64,000 nucleotides of DNA from Limiplasma sp048370855 (GTDB taxonomy: Bacteria > Bacillota > Clostridia > Christensenellales > Aristaeellaceae), in contig DBGEOK010000111.1 in NCBI GenBank assembly GCA_048370855.1, forward strand, positions 1 through 64,000. Reading direction: 5' to 3'. Shown here one piece after another: positions 34,331-42,557 of the stretch (its first letter is position 1; each line of letters begins with the position of its first letter). Position numbers and translations under genes: made by a program. The notes under the pieces are model-generated. The model ran no database searches. It saw only the letters and a list, made by a program, of their open reading frames with translations, and was not told where the DNA came from.

Positions 34331-35298
34331 GCCCTGTCACCGCCCTTTCGATAGTAGCCGACCGCCTTAAACCCTATGGCCGCGATGAGGATGAGGCCCT
34401 GAACCACATACTGCCAAAATGCGTTCATGCCGGTGAAGAACAGGAGATTGACCAGCGCGGTGAAGATAAACGCGCCCATCACGGCGCCCTTCATCTGCCC
34501 GACGCCGCCCAGGAAGCTGACGCCGCCCAGCACGGCCGCGGCCACGGAGTTCATCTGGTAGGAGACGCCGATGGTAGGATCGCCGGAGCTGATTTGACCG
34601 GTCAGCAGAAGGCCGGCGACGCCCAGAAAAATGCCGCTGACCAGATAGGCCGTCAGCTTGGCGCGCTGCACGCTCAGGCCGCTTTCATACGCCGCGCGCG
34701 GGTTTCCGCCCACGGCGTAGATATCCAGCCCCGGCTTGGTGGTTTTAAACAGCTTCCATAGCAGCAGCGCCAGCGCCACAACGAGGATGGCGGGGGGAAA
34801 AAAGCCGCCGCCGCTCAAAAAGCCGGTAAACTCCGGGTTCACATACCCGCCGGGAGACGGCAGCACGATCAGCGCGACGCCCTTCCAGATGTAGGAAAAC
34901 GCGAGGGTGACGATGATATCCGGCAGGCGTCCGTACACCACGACGACGCCCATCACCAGGCCGACCAACGCGCCCGCGCCCAGCGTACACACGATCCCCT
35001 GCGCCATGCCAAGCGCGCCGGGCGCCATGGTGGTGGCGCAAACCGCCGTCATCAGCGACATGGCCGTGCCCAGCGCCAGGTTGATGCCGCCCACCAGCAT
35101 GCACGCCGTCTGGCTCATGGCGCACAGCATCAGCGGGGCGTACTGGAGCGAGAGCGACCACAGGCGGTTGCCCGAGGAGAAGATTTGCGGATCGACGGCC
35201 ACCGTCGCTATGAAAAAGAGGAAGAAGGTGACGTATACGGACAGGATTTTACGCACCTGTCCCGGCAGCCTTGCCGCCAGGCGTTGCTTCTCTTTCAT
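34327..35298 (-). CDS. Ribose-type ABC transporter permease (RbsC family), 2
   Basis: A 323-residue integral membrane permease of the same family as its neighbour. It has the MLVGGINLALGTAMSLMTAV segment near residue 67, the coupling loop GLDIYAVGGNPRAAYESGL and GGVSFLGGVGQMKGAVMGA near the end. It differs enough from the first permease to suggest a heterodimeric channel. It overlaps both the ATPase gene (35295) and the other permease (34330), so the three are translationally coupled. Confidence 0.93.
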   Translation of the reverse strand: MKEKQRLAARLPGQVRKILSVYVTFFLFFIATVAVDPQIFSSGNRLWSLSLQYAPLMLCAMSQTACMLVGGINLALGTAMSLMTAVCATTMAPGALGMAQGIVCTLGAGALVGLVMGVVVVYGRLPDIIVTLAFSYIWKGVALIVLPSPGGYVNPEFTGFLSGGGFFPPAILVVALALLLWKLFKTTKPGLDIYAVGGNPRAAYESGLSVQRAKLTAYLVSGIFLGVAGLLLTGQISSGDPTIGVSYQMNSVAAAVLGGVSFLGGVGQMKGAVMGAFIFTALVNLLFFTGMNAFWQYVVQGLILIAAIGFKAVGYYRKGGDRA

Positions 35299-36815
35299 AC
35301 GGATTCCTTTCTGAACACGGAAGCCTTAATCAGCGCTTCCTCCGTGATCTCGTCGCCAATCAGCTCAGCGTTGATTTCATTCTCGTAGATGGTCAGCACA
35401 CGGGTGCACATGTTTAATAGCTCGATGGTGTCGGAGGATATCATCACGATGCTCACGCCCTGCGCGGCCAGCTTGCGCAGGGTTTCATAAATCTCATGCT
35501 TGGTAACGACGTCGATGCCCCGCGTGGGCTCGTTGAGCAAAAGGATGCGCGGAGCCCTTGACAGCCACTTGGCCAGGACGATCTTTTGCTGATTGCCCCC
35601 GGACAGCTCGCTGACAAGCTGCGCAAAGGAACGGAACTTAATGGTAAACCGATCCCGGGCGTTATCGCACAGCTCCGTTTCCCGCTTGCGGCGGATGACG
35701 CCCAGCTTGTTAGAAACCAGCTCCAGGCTGGCGAAGCTCATGTTGAAACGAATGGGATGGGTCACGAACAGGCCGTCCACCTTGCGCTCGGCGGGCAGGT
35801 AGGCGATGCCGTGATTCATGGCCGCCTTGGGGCCGGAGAGCGTAACGGGCTTTCCATCCAGCCGGAGCGTGCCGCCGTTTACCCGCTTGACGCCGAAGAG
35901 CACCTCCAGGAAGGATTGCTGCCCCTGGCCCTGAAGGCCGCCGATGCCCAGGATTTCGCCCTGATGCAAACAAAAGGAGGCGTCCCTCGTTTTGGAGAAG
36001 CGCAGGCGCTCCGCCTCCAGAATTTTGGGGGCGGCAAGAATATCCCGATAATCCGGCTTGGCGGGAAACTGATTGGCCACAGAGCGCCCCGTCATCAGCG
36101 CCACAAGGCCGTCCTCGTCGTATTCCCCCACGCCGCATTCCGTTACCTGACGCCCGTCCTTCATCACGGTCATCGTATCGCAGATTTCCGTCACCTCATG
36201 CTGCCGGTGGGAAATAAAAATCAACATCATGCCCCGTTTTTTGGCCTCGCGCAGCTTATCAAAAACAATTTTGACCTGCGCGTCGTCCAGGGCGGAGGTA
36301 GCCTCGTCCAGCACCAGCAGCTTCGGCTTTTGATAGATCGCTTTGCCAAACTCCAGCATCTGGCGTTCCGCCATGCTCAGCTCCCCAGCCTCCTGGTCCG
36401 GGCGAATGTGGGCAAGCCCGATATCCGCGAGCAGAGACACGGTTTCGCGCTTCATCAGCCGGGTGTCCAGCAGCGCGCCCCGGAGCTTTTCGCAGCCCAG
36501 GAAGAGGTTCTGGGCGACCGTAAGCACCGGATTGACGCTCAGCTCCTGATGAACGGTCAGGATGCCCAGGTTTTTGGCGGTAAGCGGCGTCAAATGGGCG
36601 TATTCCTTCCCCTCCACAGAGATGGAGCCCTCGTCGTGCTGGTAGATCCCGGTAATCAGGTTGATGAGGGTGCTCTTGCCGGCGCCGTTTTCGCCCACCA
36701 GCGCATGGTATTGCCCAGGCCGAAGCTCCAGGCTCAGCCCGGAGAGAACCCGGTTGCCGGCAAAGGATTTGCTCAAGCCCCGCGCGGCAAGGAATGCCTT
36801 TTGTGTCTCTTTCAT
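35295..36815 (-). CDS. Ribose-type ABC transporter ATP-binding protein (RbsA/MglA family)
   Basis: A 506-residue protein with two ABC modules. The first has Walker A GENGAGKST near residue 42, signature LSMAERQ and Walker B LLVLDEATSALDD. The second has the degenerate Walker A GLQGQGQQSF typical of RbsA and an intact LSGGNQQK signature followed by LLLNEPTRGID. The ATG at 36815 has GGGAG eight bases upstream and is preferred to one 15 bases earlier. It energises import of the operon substrate. Confidence 0.94.
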   Translation of the reverse strand: MKETQKAFLAARGLSKSFAGNRVLSGLSLELRPGQYHALVGENGAGKSTLINLITGIYQHDEGSISVEGKEYAHLTPLTAKNLGILTVHQELSVNPVLTVAQNLFLGCEKLRGALLDTRLMKRETVSLLADIGLAHIRPDQEAGELSMAERQMLEFGKAIYQKPKLLVLDEATSALDDAQVKIVFDKLREAKKRGMMLIFISHRQHEVTEICDTMTVMKDGRQVTECGVGEYDEDGLVALMTGRSVANQFPAKPDYRDILAAPKILEAERLRFSKTRDASFCLHQGEILGIGGLQGQGQQSFLEVLFGVKRVNGGTLRLDGKPVTLSGPKAAMNHGIAYLPAERKVDGLFVTHPIRFNMSFASLELVSNKLGVIRRKRETELCDNARDRFTIKFRSFAQLVSELSGGNQQKIVLAKWLSRAPRILLLNEPTRGIDVVTKHEIYETLRKLAAQGVSIVMISSDTIELLNMCTRVLTIYENEINAELIGDEITEEALIKASVFRKESV

Positions 36816-37052
36816 GATTGTTACTCCCATTCGTGCCGGCTGGCCGGACGAGATTTTTTACCGTCGCCGCGCCCGCGCCAAGCGCGCCGCCGGCATAAAA
36901 AGGCGCCGTTTTGCGCGGAAGAACCGCGAATGGACTGGGCCGTCCCGTTGAAAAACGGTCCCCAGCCTCCAAAAATAAACCGGCTATCGCTTTGCCGGCG
37001 GCGTAAAGGCCTTTGCCGGCGCGGCCCGACGAGGGGGATAAGCGCCCGCCTT

Positions 37053-37094
37053 GCCGGCGGGGGCGGAGCCGAAGGTTCCCCGCCCCCCGCCGGC
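37053..37094 (-). promoter_or_regulatory. Intercistronic stem-loop between binding-protein and ATPase genes
   Basis: GCCGGCGGGGG (37053-37063) pairs with CCCCCGCCGGC (37084-37094), an 11-bp GC stem. It lies just after the binding-protein stop in a 312-base gap that also carries three near-repeats of TTGCCGGCG. Such stem-loops often stabilise binding-protein mRNA or partly terminate transcription so that the binding protein is made in excess. Confidence 0.55.
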
Positions 37095-37127
37095 GGCGTC
37101 ACCGCACGGCCGGGCTGTCGGAAGCCG

Positions 37128-38129
37128 TCAGTCGACCGCGAGCATGGAGACGTACTGCTCCTCGGTCAGCGGGTCGCAGAGGTAATAATCGTCCGGCAGG
37201 TCGTTGGGAATGTAGTCGGCAATGTTGTCGTTGGTAATGACGGGACGGCTGAGCAGGTAGTTATCCTTGTATTTTTCCCCGTTGAGGATCTTAATGCACA
37301 GATCCAGCGCCAGGGCGCCTTCCCAGTTGGGCTCGCCTACCGCGATCGAGGAGAAGCCCGCGTCCAGGTTTTCGTACCACAGCTTCACAAAGCCGTTATA
37401 GTTTTCGCCCGTGATGGGGATCATGGGGCGTCCGCTCTCCACCAGCGCCTTGAGGGACGCAAACGCCAGGGAACCGCCCAGCGCGAGAACGCCGTCGCAT
37501 TCATAGGCGTCCAGCACGGGGGTGATGATTTCCAGGGCGGGAGCCTCGTTGTATTCGCTGTTCAGGGTGGTGACCACCTCGATGTCGGGGTAGTTGGCCA
37601 GCACGGATTCCGCGCCCTTCTGCCGCAGGTCGCTGGTCGCCACGCCCGCAGGGCCGGAGAACATGATGATCTTGCCCTTGCCGCCGAGCCGGTCGCACAG
37701 CCACTGGGCGCAGGTCGCGCCGTATTCCTCGTCGGAGGTGGCCAGAATGGAGGTAACCCCGGTGGTGACCAGGGAGTTGGTGTTGACGACCACCACGCCC
37801 TTTTCCATGGCCTCGTCCACGGCGTTGTTCAGCGCCGTGGCGGAGCCGGCAATGATGATGATGGCGTCATAGCCCTCGGCGACCATGTTTTGAATATCCG
37901 AGATCTGCTTGGAGTTGTCGCCGTTGGCGTTGGCGAGGTACAGGTCGTCCAGCACGCCTTTTTCCTTCCAATACGCCACGCGGGTATCGAGCATCCCCTT
38001 CATCTGCTGCATCCAGGACGGGGTCAGGTAGATGTCGGAGAAGCCGATCTTGTAGCCTTCGCCAAGCGCGGCCGCGCTGATGGAGAGGACGAGGGCCAGG
38101 GTCAGTAGCACTGCGAGGAACTTTTTCAT
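37128..38129 (-). CDS. Sugar-type ABC transporter substrate-binding protein
   Basis: A 333-residue exported protein of the periplasmic-binding-protein family 4 (ribose/allose type). It has a signal peptide (FLAVLLTLALVLSISAAALG) without a lipobox Cys. The mature protein shows YKIGFSDIYLTPSWMQQMK, the hinge region DAIIIIAGSATALNNAVDEA and GVLALGGSLAFASLKAL. The ATG at 38129 has GAAAGGAG at eight bases. The long gap to the ATPase gene contains stem-loops. The ligand is not readable from sequence; the operon suggests an oxidised amino sugar or N-acyl-D-amino acid. Confidence 0.92.
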   Translation of the reverse strand: MKKFLAVLLTLALVLSISAAALGEGYKIGFSDIYLTPSWMQQMKGMLDTRVAYWKEKGVLDDLYLANANGDNSKQISDIQNMVAEGYDAIIIIAGSATALNNAVDEAMEKGVVVVNTNSLVTTGVTSILATSDEEYGATCAQWLCDRLGGKGKIIMFSGPAGVATSDLRQKGAESVLANYPDIEVVTTLNSEYNEAPALEIITPVLDAYECDGVLALGGSLAFASLKALVESGRPMIPITGENYNGFVKLWYENLDAGFSSIAVGEPNWEGALALDLCIKILNGEKYKDNYLLSRPVITNDNIADYIPNDLPDDYYLCDPLTEEQYVSMLAVD

Positions 38130-38238
38130 GGGGATTCTCCTTTCAATTTGGGTTTTTCCGGGTTTGCCGCGCGTTCGCGGACACGCGGCTATTTTGACCT
38201 CCACACGGGGAGGATTTCCCCCTCCGACCGAACGGGCG

Positions 38239-39399
38239 TCACGCTTCGGCCAGACAGCCGCAATAAAAGCTAAGCGCCCGCTCGAGCTGATCGCGTTTCA
38301 CAAACTCGTTTACGGCATGCGCCTGCGCGATGAAGCCCGGGCCGTACAATACGGCCGGAATGCCGGCGGCTGTAAACTGGCTTAAATCACAGCAGGCCGG
38401 AAAGCCCGCGACCACCGGCTCCGAGCCGAAGCGGCGCATATAGCTGCGGCGCGCCCAGCCCACCACGTCGCCGTCCCTTTCCACGCCGCCCGCCGGGACG
38501 TCGATATAGGGCGTCAGCTCCAGCCTTGCTCCGGGCTGAAGTCCCCCGGCCTGCTCCACCTTTGCCCGAATCGCCCGCGCGAAGCCTTCCGCCGTGTCGC
38601 CTATGCCGGGGCGGCAGTCCACGACCAGCTCGCAGCAATCGGGAACGATGTTGTCCTTGGCGCCCGCGCCGATCATCGTGCAGCAGAGGGTGGGCGGGGG
38701 AAGCACCGGATGCTTTCGTTCCCCCAGCTCCTCGCTGAGCCGCCGAACCGCCTCGATGACGCGGGCCATGTTTTCCAACGCGTTGACGCCCTGGGTCGGC
38801 GCGCCCGCATGGCACGAGATTCCATGCACGCGAACCCTGAAGCGGATGGCTCCCCTATGCGCGATATGGATTTCATTCCCCGTCGGCTCGCCGATGACCG
38901 CATAGCGGATATCCCCCGCGCCAAGCGTCTGAAGCAGCGAGCGGGTACCCTGCCCGTTCACCTCCTCGTCCGCCACAAACGCCAGCCGGAAGGGCCGGAC
39001 GCCTCCGTCCCTTTTGACCGCCCATACGGCGGCTGCCATCATCGCGGCGACGCCGCCCTTCATATCGCAAGCGCCGCGGCCATAGATACGACCGTTCCTC
39101 TCCACGGCCTCAAACGGCGGGGTATCCCATCCATCCCCCGCCGGCACCACGTCCAGGTGCCCGGTGAGCAGCACGGCGGGCCCGTCTCCCCCGTATAATC
39201 CCGACACCACGTTGGCGCGTTCCCCCGACGTTGGTATCACGTCGCACGCAATCCCGTGCCGCGCGAGCGCCTGGGCGATATAGGCCGCGGCGGCCCGCTC
39301 GCCGCCCGGGGGATTGATCGTCCTAAGCGCGATCAATTCCTTCAGGAATCCGATGCAAAGCGCCACTTCTCCGCTATCCGCCATGTTCCTCGCTCCCAT
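38239..39399 (-). CDS. M20 family metallo-amidohydrolase (ArgE/DapE type)
   Basis: A 386-residue di-zinc amidohydrolase. Metal ligands and catalytic residues are visible: LTGHLDVVP near residue 80, YGRGACDMKGG near residue 110, the catalytic Glu pair in VADEEVNG, GEPTGNEIHIAHRG and the last His in AQAHAVNEFV. The family removes acyl groups from N-acyl amino acids or cleaves small peptides. It starts 11 bases after the regulator gene, so belongs to the same operon. The start is ambiguous between 39399 and 39384; each has a plausible GGA-type site. Confidence 0.9.
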   Translation of the reverse strand: MGARNMADSGEVALCIGFLKELIALRTINPPGGERAAAAYIAQALARHGIACDVIPTSGERANVVSGLYGGDGPAVLLTGHLDVVPAGDGWDTPPFEAVERNGRIYGRGACDMKGGVAAMMAAAVWAVKRDGGVRPFRLAFVADEEVNGQGTRSLLQTLGAGDIRYAVIGEPTGNEIHIAHRGAIRFRVRVHGISCHAGAPTQGVNALENMARVIEAVRRLSEELGERKHPVLPPPTLCCTMIGAGAKDNIVPDCCELVVDCRPGIGDTAEGFARAIRAKVEQAGGLQPGARLELTPYIDVPAGGVERDGDVVGWARRSYMRRFGSEPVVAGFPACCDLSQFTAAGIPAVLYGPGFIAQAHAVNEFVKRDQLERALSFYCGCLAEA

Positions 39400-39410
39400 T
39401 CCGGCGCTTC

Positions 39411-40115
39411 CTATGCCTGCCCGTCTTTTCCGGCGGCTTCCTCCGCCTTGCCGTTTCCCTTGCGGATGGAATCCAGGTAGTTATAAAGCGTAAACTTGGA
39501 AATGCCCAAAAACTCGCACACGCGGTCCCCGGATTTGGATATGACAAAGACGCCCTTATCGTCCAGGTAACTCAGGAAGCGCTGCTTGTCCTCGCGGTCC
39601 ATCAGGGGCAAAGGCTTGCCGACGTAGGAAAGCGCCGTTTGGAGCATGTATTCCAGCAGCTCGCTGATGTTATTGAAGAAAACCTCCTTGGTCTCATGCT
39701 CCGGCGGCTCCGTTTCCCCATGCGGAAGAACATACTTGTTTTCCTCCCGCAGAAAAGCCTCCATTTTGACGGATTCCGTGATGTCCTTATTGATGCATAC
39801 GGAGCCGATGACACGTCCGTCGCCGTCATGGATGAACATGGTGGACGAGCGAAGGATTTTTCCCTCCCGCGTATGCGTAACATAGTTGTAGCGGTCTCCA
39901 TTTTCCACAGTGCCGCGCAGCACCTCCAGGCCCAGGTTGCTGCCGCAGTCGCCGATTTTCCGGTTGGTGACGTGGCCGTTGCGGATATCCACAATCGTAT
40001 GGTCGTAGCCCTTGGTAAGGTCGTGCAGCACAATTTCGTCGTTCACGCTCATCTGGGATTCGAGCATATCCAGCAATTGCTTAAAAAAAGGGCGTTCCTC
40101 ATCAATGGATCTCAT
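39411..40115 (-). CDS. YheO/DauR-type transcriptional regulator (PAS-like plus helix-turn-helix)
   Basis: A 234-residue regulator. The N-terminal YheO-like PAS domain has NDEIVLHDLTKGYDHTIVDIRNGHVTNRKIGD and INKDIT near residue 130. The C-terminal helix-turn-helix has KGVFVISKSGDRVCEFLGISKFTLYNYLDSIRK. Members include DauR, which controls D-arginine utilisation. The ATG at 40115 has GGAGG five bases upstream and is preferred over ATGs further up. It heads the long operon and probably senses the pathway substrate or an intermediate. A Lys/Glu-rich tail ends the protein. Confidence 0.88.
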   Translation of the reverse strand: MRSIDEERPFFKQLLDMLESQMSVNDEIVLHDLTKGYDHTIVDIRNGHVTNRKIGDCGSNLGLEVLRGTVENGDRYNYVTHTREGKILRSSTMFIHDGDGRVIGSVCINKDITESVKMEAFLREENKYVLPHGETEPPEHETKEVFFNNISELLEYMLQTALSYVGKPLPLMDREDKQRFLSYLDDKGVFVISKSGDRVCEFLGISKFTLYNYLDSIRKGNGKAEEAAGKDGQA

Positions 40116-40120
40116 CGTAT

Positions 40121-40185
40121 CCTCCATATCTAACGATTCATCATATCTATGGTTGTAATCTAACATATTTTTAGATATTTGTCAA
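40121..40185 (-). promoter_or_regulatory. Promoter and candidate operator of the YheO/DauR-headed operon
   Basis: Minus strand TTGACA (40180-40185), a 17-base spacer and TAGATT (40157-40162). The AT-rich region around and after it repeats TAGATAT-like words four times (AATATCTA, GTTAGATT, ATAGATATG, GTTAGATATG), the last overlapping the ribosome binding site. Spaced direct repeats around a promoter suggest binding by the regulator encoded just downstream. Confidence 0.65.
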
Positions 40186-40628
40186 CCATTTTCTGAATTA
40201 TTTTTAGAGTAATTGAAAGCTCCTGCATAATTTTCGCTGTTTTTGTTCCTTAGGCTTAATTTGCTTCTTAAAACAAATTTATTTTTAGAATTGTCTCCCG
40301 TTTTTTTAGATTCTCGGTGGCAGGAGGGCCGCGCTTTCGCTCCCAGTCTGCAAATCCTGCTCTTTTCCATCTACGCGCCGATAAAGCAAGCGCCGGCGGA
40401 TTATGGCCCCGCATCGCTGTTCCCTCCCAAGTTGGTTTTAACGTTTTCGCTCCGGGGGCAAGCGGGCCGCAGAGCTTGTCCCTTCCATATTTTACAGCAT
40501 CGCAAAGGGCGGCGCAAACCGCGCCGCCCTTTGCGATGGAAAGAACCTGTTTGCTCCGGCAAAAACAACCGGCGTTTTGGAACGGAGCCTTTCGAGGATT
40601 TCCTGCTTTTCGGCAGGCATGCCCGGCC
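40186..40628. other. Intergenic region with an 18-bp perfect hairpin
   Basis: This 443-base stretch starts AT-rich and becomes GC-rich. I see no gene in it. It holds CATCGCAAAGGGCGGCGC (40498-40515) and its exact complement (40521-40538) around a five-base loop. No T run follows on either strand, so it is not a standard terminator. It is 90 bases after the stop of the dehydrogenase gene and may end or protect that transcript. Confidence 0.6.
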
Positions 40629-41423
40629 TTACGGCTGCTTGCCGATATAAGCCAGAATACCGCCGTCCACATAGAGGATATGGCCGTTGACAAAGTCGCT
40701 GGCCTCGCTGGCAAGAAATACCGCCGGGCCGACGAGGTCCTCCGGGCTGCCCCACCGGTTGGCCGGGGTCTTGGCCAGGATAAAGCTATCGAACGGATGG
40801 GGCGAGCCGTCGGGCTGCTTTTCCCTTAGCGGGGCGGTCTGCGGCGTGGCGATATAGCCGGGGCCGATGCCGTTGCATTGGATGTTCTGCCCGCCGTATT
40901 CCGCGCATATGTTTCGCGTCAGCATCTTCAAGCCGCCCTTTGCCGCCGCGTAGGCGCTGACCGTCTCGCGCCCAAGCTCGGACATCATGGAGCAAATATT
41001 GATAATCTTGCCATGGCCCTTTTGAATCATCGAGGGGATGACCGCCTTGGAGACGATAAAGGGCGCGTTCAGGTCCACGTCGATCACCTTGCGGAAATCC
41101 TCGGCGCTCATCTCGCACATGGGAACGCGCTTGATGATGCCCGCGTTGTTGACCAGGATATCAATCACGCCGACCTCCCGCTCCACCGTGGCGATCAGGC
41201 GGTTGACGGCGTCCTCGTCGGTCACGTCGCAAACGTACCCATGCGCCTTGACGCCTTTTTCGGCATACGCGGCAAGGCCCTTGTCCACCAGCTCCCGCCT
41301 GATATCGTTGAACACGATGGTCGCGCCCGCCTCGGCCATGCCCGCGGCGATGGCGAAGCCGATGCCATAGCTCGCGCCCGTTACCAGCGCGATTTTGCCT
41401 TGGAGTGAAAACAGGTTGCTCAT
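40629..41423 (-). CDS. Short-chain dehydrogenase, KduD/gluconate 5-dehydrogenase type
   Basis: A 264-residue NAD(P)-dependent dehydrogenase of the SDR family. The cofactor site is TGASYGIGFAIA near residue 15, with NNAG at 91-94. The catalytic Ser is in SMMSELG, and Tyr and Lys are in SAYAAAKGG near residue 157. The close pattern IKRVPMCEMSAEDFRKVIDVDLNAPF and the GPGYIATPQTAPLR loop match KduD and gluconate 5-dehydrogenase, which give or interconvert 2-keto-3-deoxygluconate or 5-ketogluconate. Downstream of kdgK and the aldolase, a KduD role in unsaturated uronate catabolism is likely, although KduI is not in the window. Confidence 0.9.
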   Translation of the reverse strand: MSNLFSLQGKIALVTGASYGIGFAIAAGMAEAGATIVFNDIRRELVDKGLAAYAEKGVKAHGYVCDVTDEDAVNRLIATVEREVGVIDILVNNAGIIKRVPMCEMSAEDFRKVIDVDLNAPFIVSKAVIPSMIQKGHGKIINICSMMSELGRETVSAYAAAKGGLKMLTRNICAEYGGQNIQCNGIGPGYIATPQTAPLREKQPDGSPHPFDSFILAKTPANRWGSPEDLVGPAVFLASEASDFVNGHILYVDGGILAYIGKQP

Positions 41424-41452
41424 ATGGATTCCTCCTTGTTATCAGAGCGGGT

Positions 41453-42490
41453 TTAGCGCTGCACGCGTCCGCTTCCGCTGCCCTTCATCAGGCTTTCGAC
41501 CTCGGCCGCGCTGACGCGGTTGAAGTCGCCGCCGATGGTATGCTTCAGGCAGCTCGCCGCGACGGCGAACTCGAGGGCCGTCTTTTCATCGCCATAGGTA
41601 TTGAGGCCGTAGATCAGGCCGCCGCCGAAGCTGTCGCCGCCGCCCACGCGGTCCACGATATCCGTGATGCGGTACTTGCGGGAAAGGAAAAAGTCCTTGC
41701 CGTTAAACAGGCACGCGCTCCAGTCGTTATGGTTGGCGCTCTTGGATTCCCTCAGGGTAATCGCCACGCGCTTGATGTTGGGATAGGCGTCCATGGCAAG
41801 CCTGGCGATGGCCTTGTACTGCTCGGTGTTGAGCTCGCCCTCCTCCACGGAGTGGGCGCTCTCCGCCTTGAGCAGCAGGCTCTTTTGAAAATCCTCCTCA
41901 TTGGCGATCACGGTATCCACATACCTGACCAGCCCGGTCATCACCTGATCGGCGGTCTTGCCGTATTTCCAGAGGTTTTTGCGGTAATTGAGGTCGCAGC
42001 TCACATGCAGCCCCATCGCCTTGGCGGCCTTCACGGCCTCCAGGCTCAGCTCCGCCGCGCCCTCGCTGATGGCGGGCGTGATGCCCGTCAGGTGGAACCA
42101 GGTAGCGCCGCTGAAGGCGGCCTTCCAGTCGATATCGCCCGGCCTGGCCTCGCAGATGGCGCTCCCGGCGCGGTCGTAAACGACCTTGCTGGGGCGCTGC
42201 ACCGCGCCGGTTTCCAGGTAATAGATCCCCATACGGCCTTCCTTGCGCACGATATGGGAAACGTCCACCCCGAAGCCGCGCAGCTCGCGCAGGCAGGCCT
42301 CCCCGATATCGTTTTTGGGAAGCACCGTCACAAAAGAAGTATCCATGCCATAGTTGGCGAGCGATACGCTCACGTTCGCCTCGCCGCCCCCGAAGGTAGC
42401 CTCAAGAACGGGAGACTGGAAGAAGCGCTCGTAGCCGGGGCTTTTGAGGCGAAGCATGATTTCACCGAAGGTAACAACCTTGACGGGCAT
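41453..42490 (-). CDS. kdgK: 2-keto-3-deoxygluconate kinase (PfkB family), copy 2
   Basis: A 345-residue PfkB kinase with VTFGEIMLRL at the start, TFGGGEANVSVSLANYG, the catalytic DRVGGGDSFGGGL near residue 273 and the ending SGRVQR. It is paralogous to the kinase at 25520 but belongs to a different, IclR-controlled transcription unit. It phosphorylates KDG to KDPG. AAAGGAAAGGA lies about nine bases before the ATG. Confidence 0.93.
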   Translation of the reverse strand: MPVKVVTFGEIMLRLKSPGYERFFQSPVLEATFGGGEANVSVSLANYGMDTSFVTVLPKNDIGEACLRELRGFGVDVSHIVRKEGRMGIYYLETGAVQRPSKVVYDRAGSAICEARPGDIDWKAAFSGATWFHLTGITPAISEGAAELSLEAVKAAKAMGLHVSCDLNYRKNLWKYGKTADQVMTGLVRYVDTVIANEEDFQKSLLLKAESAHSVEEGELNTEQYKAIARLAMDAYPNIKRVAITLRESKSANHNDWSACLFNGKDFFLSRKYRITDIVDRVGGGDSFGGGLIYGLNTYGDEKTALEFAVAASCLKHTIGGDFNRVSAAEVESLMKGSGSGRVQR

Positions 42491-42557
42491 GATAAAACAT
42501 CCTTTCCTTTATGATATAGCGATGATGGCCGCCATGCGGGCGGGCAAAGCCGCCGCC

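Noticed and set aside
35586..38108. 840-codon plus-strand ORF
   Set aside because: It runs antisense across the ABC ATPase gene, an intergenic gap and the binding-protein gene, all clearly real; its composition is that of a shadow frame.
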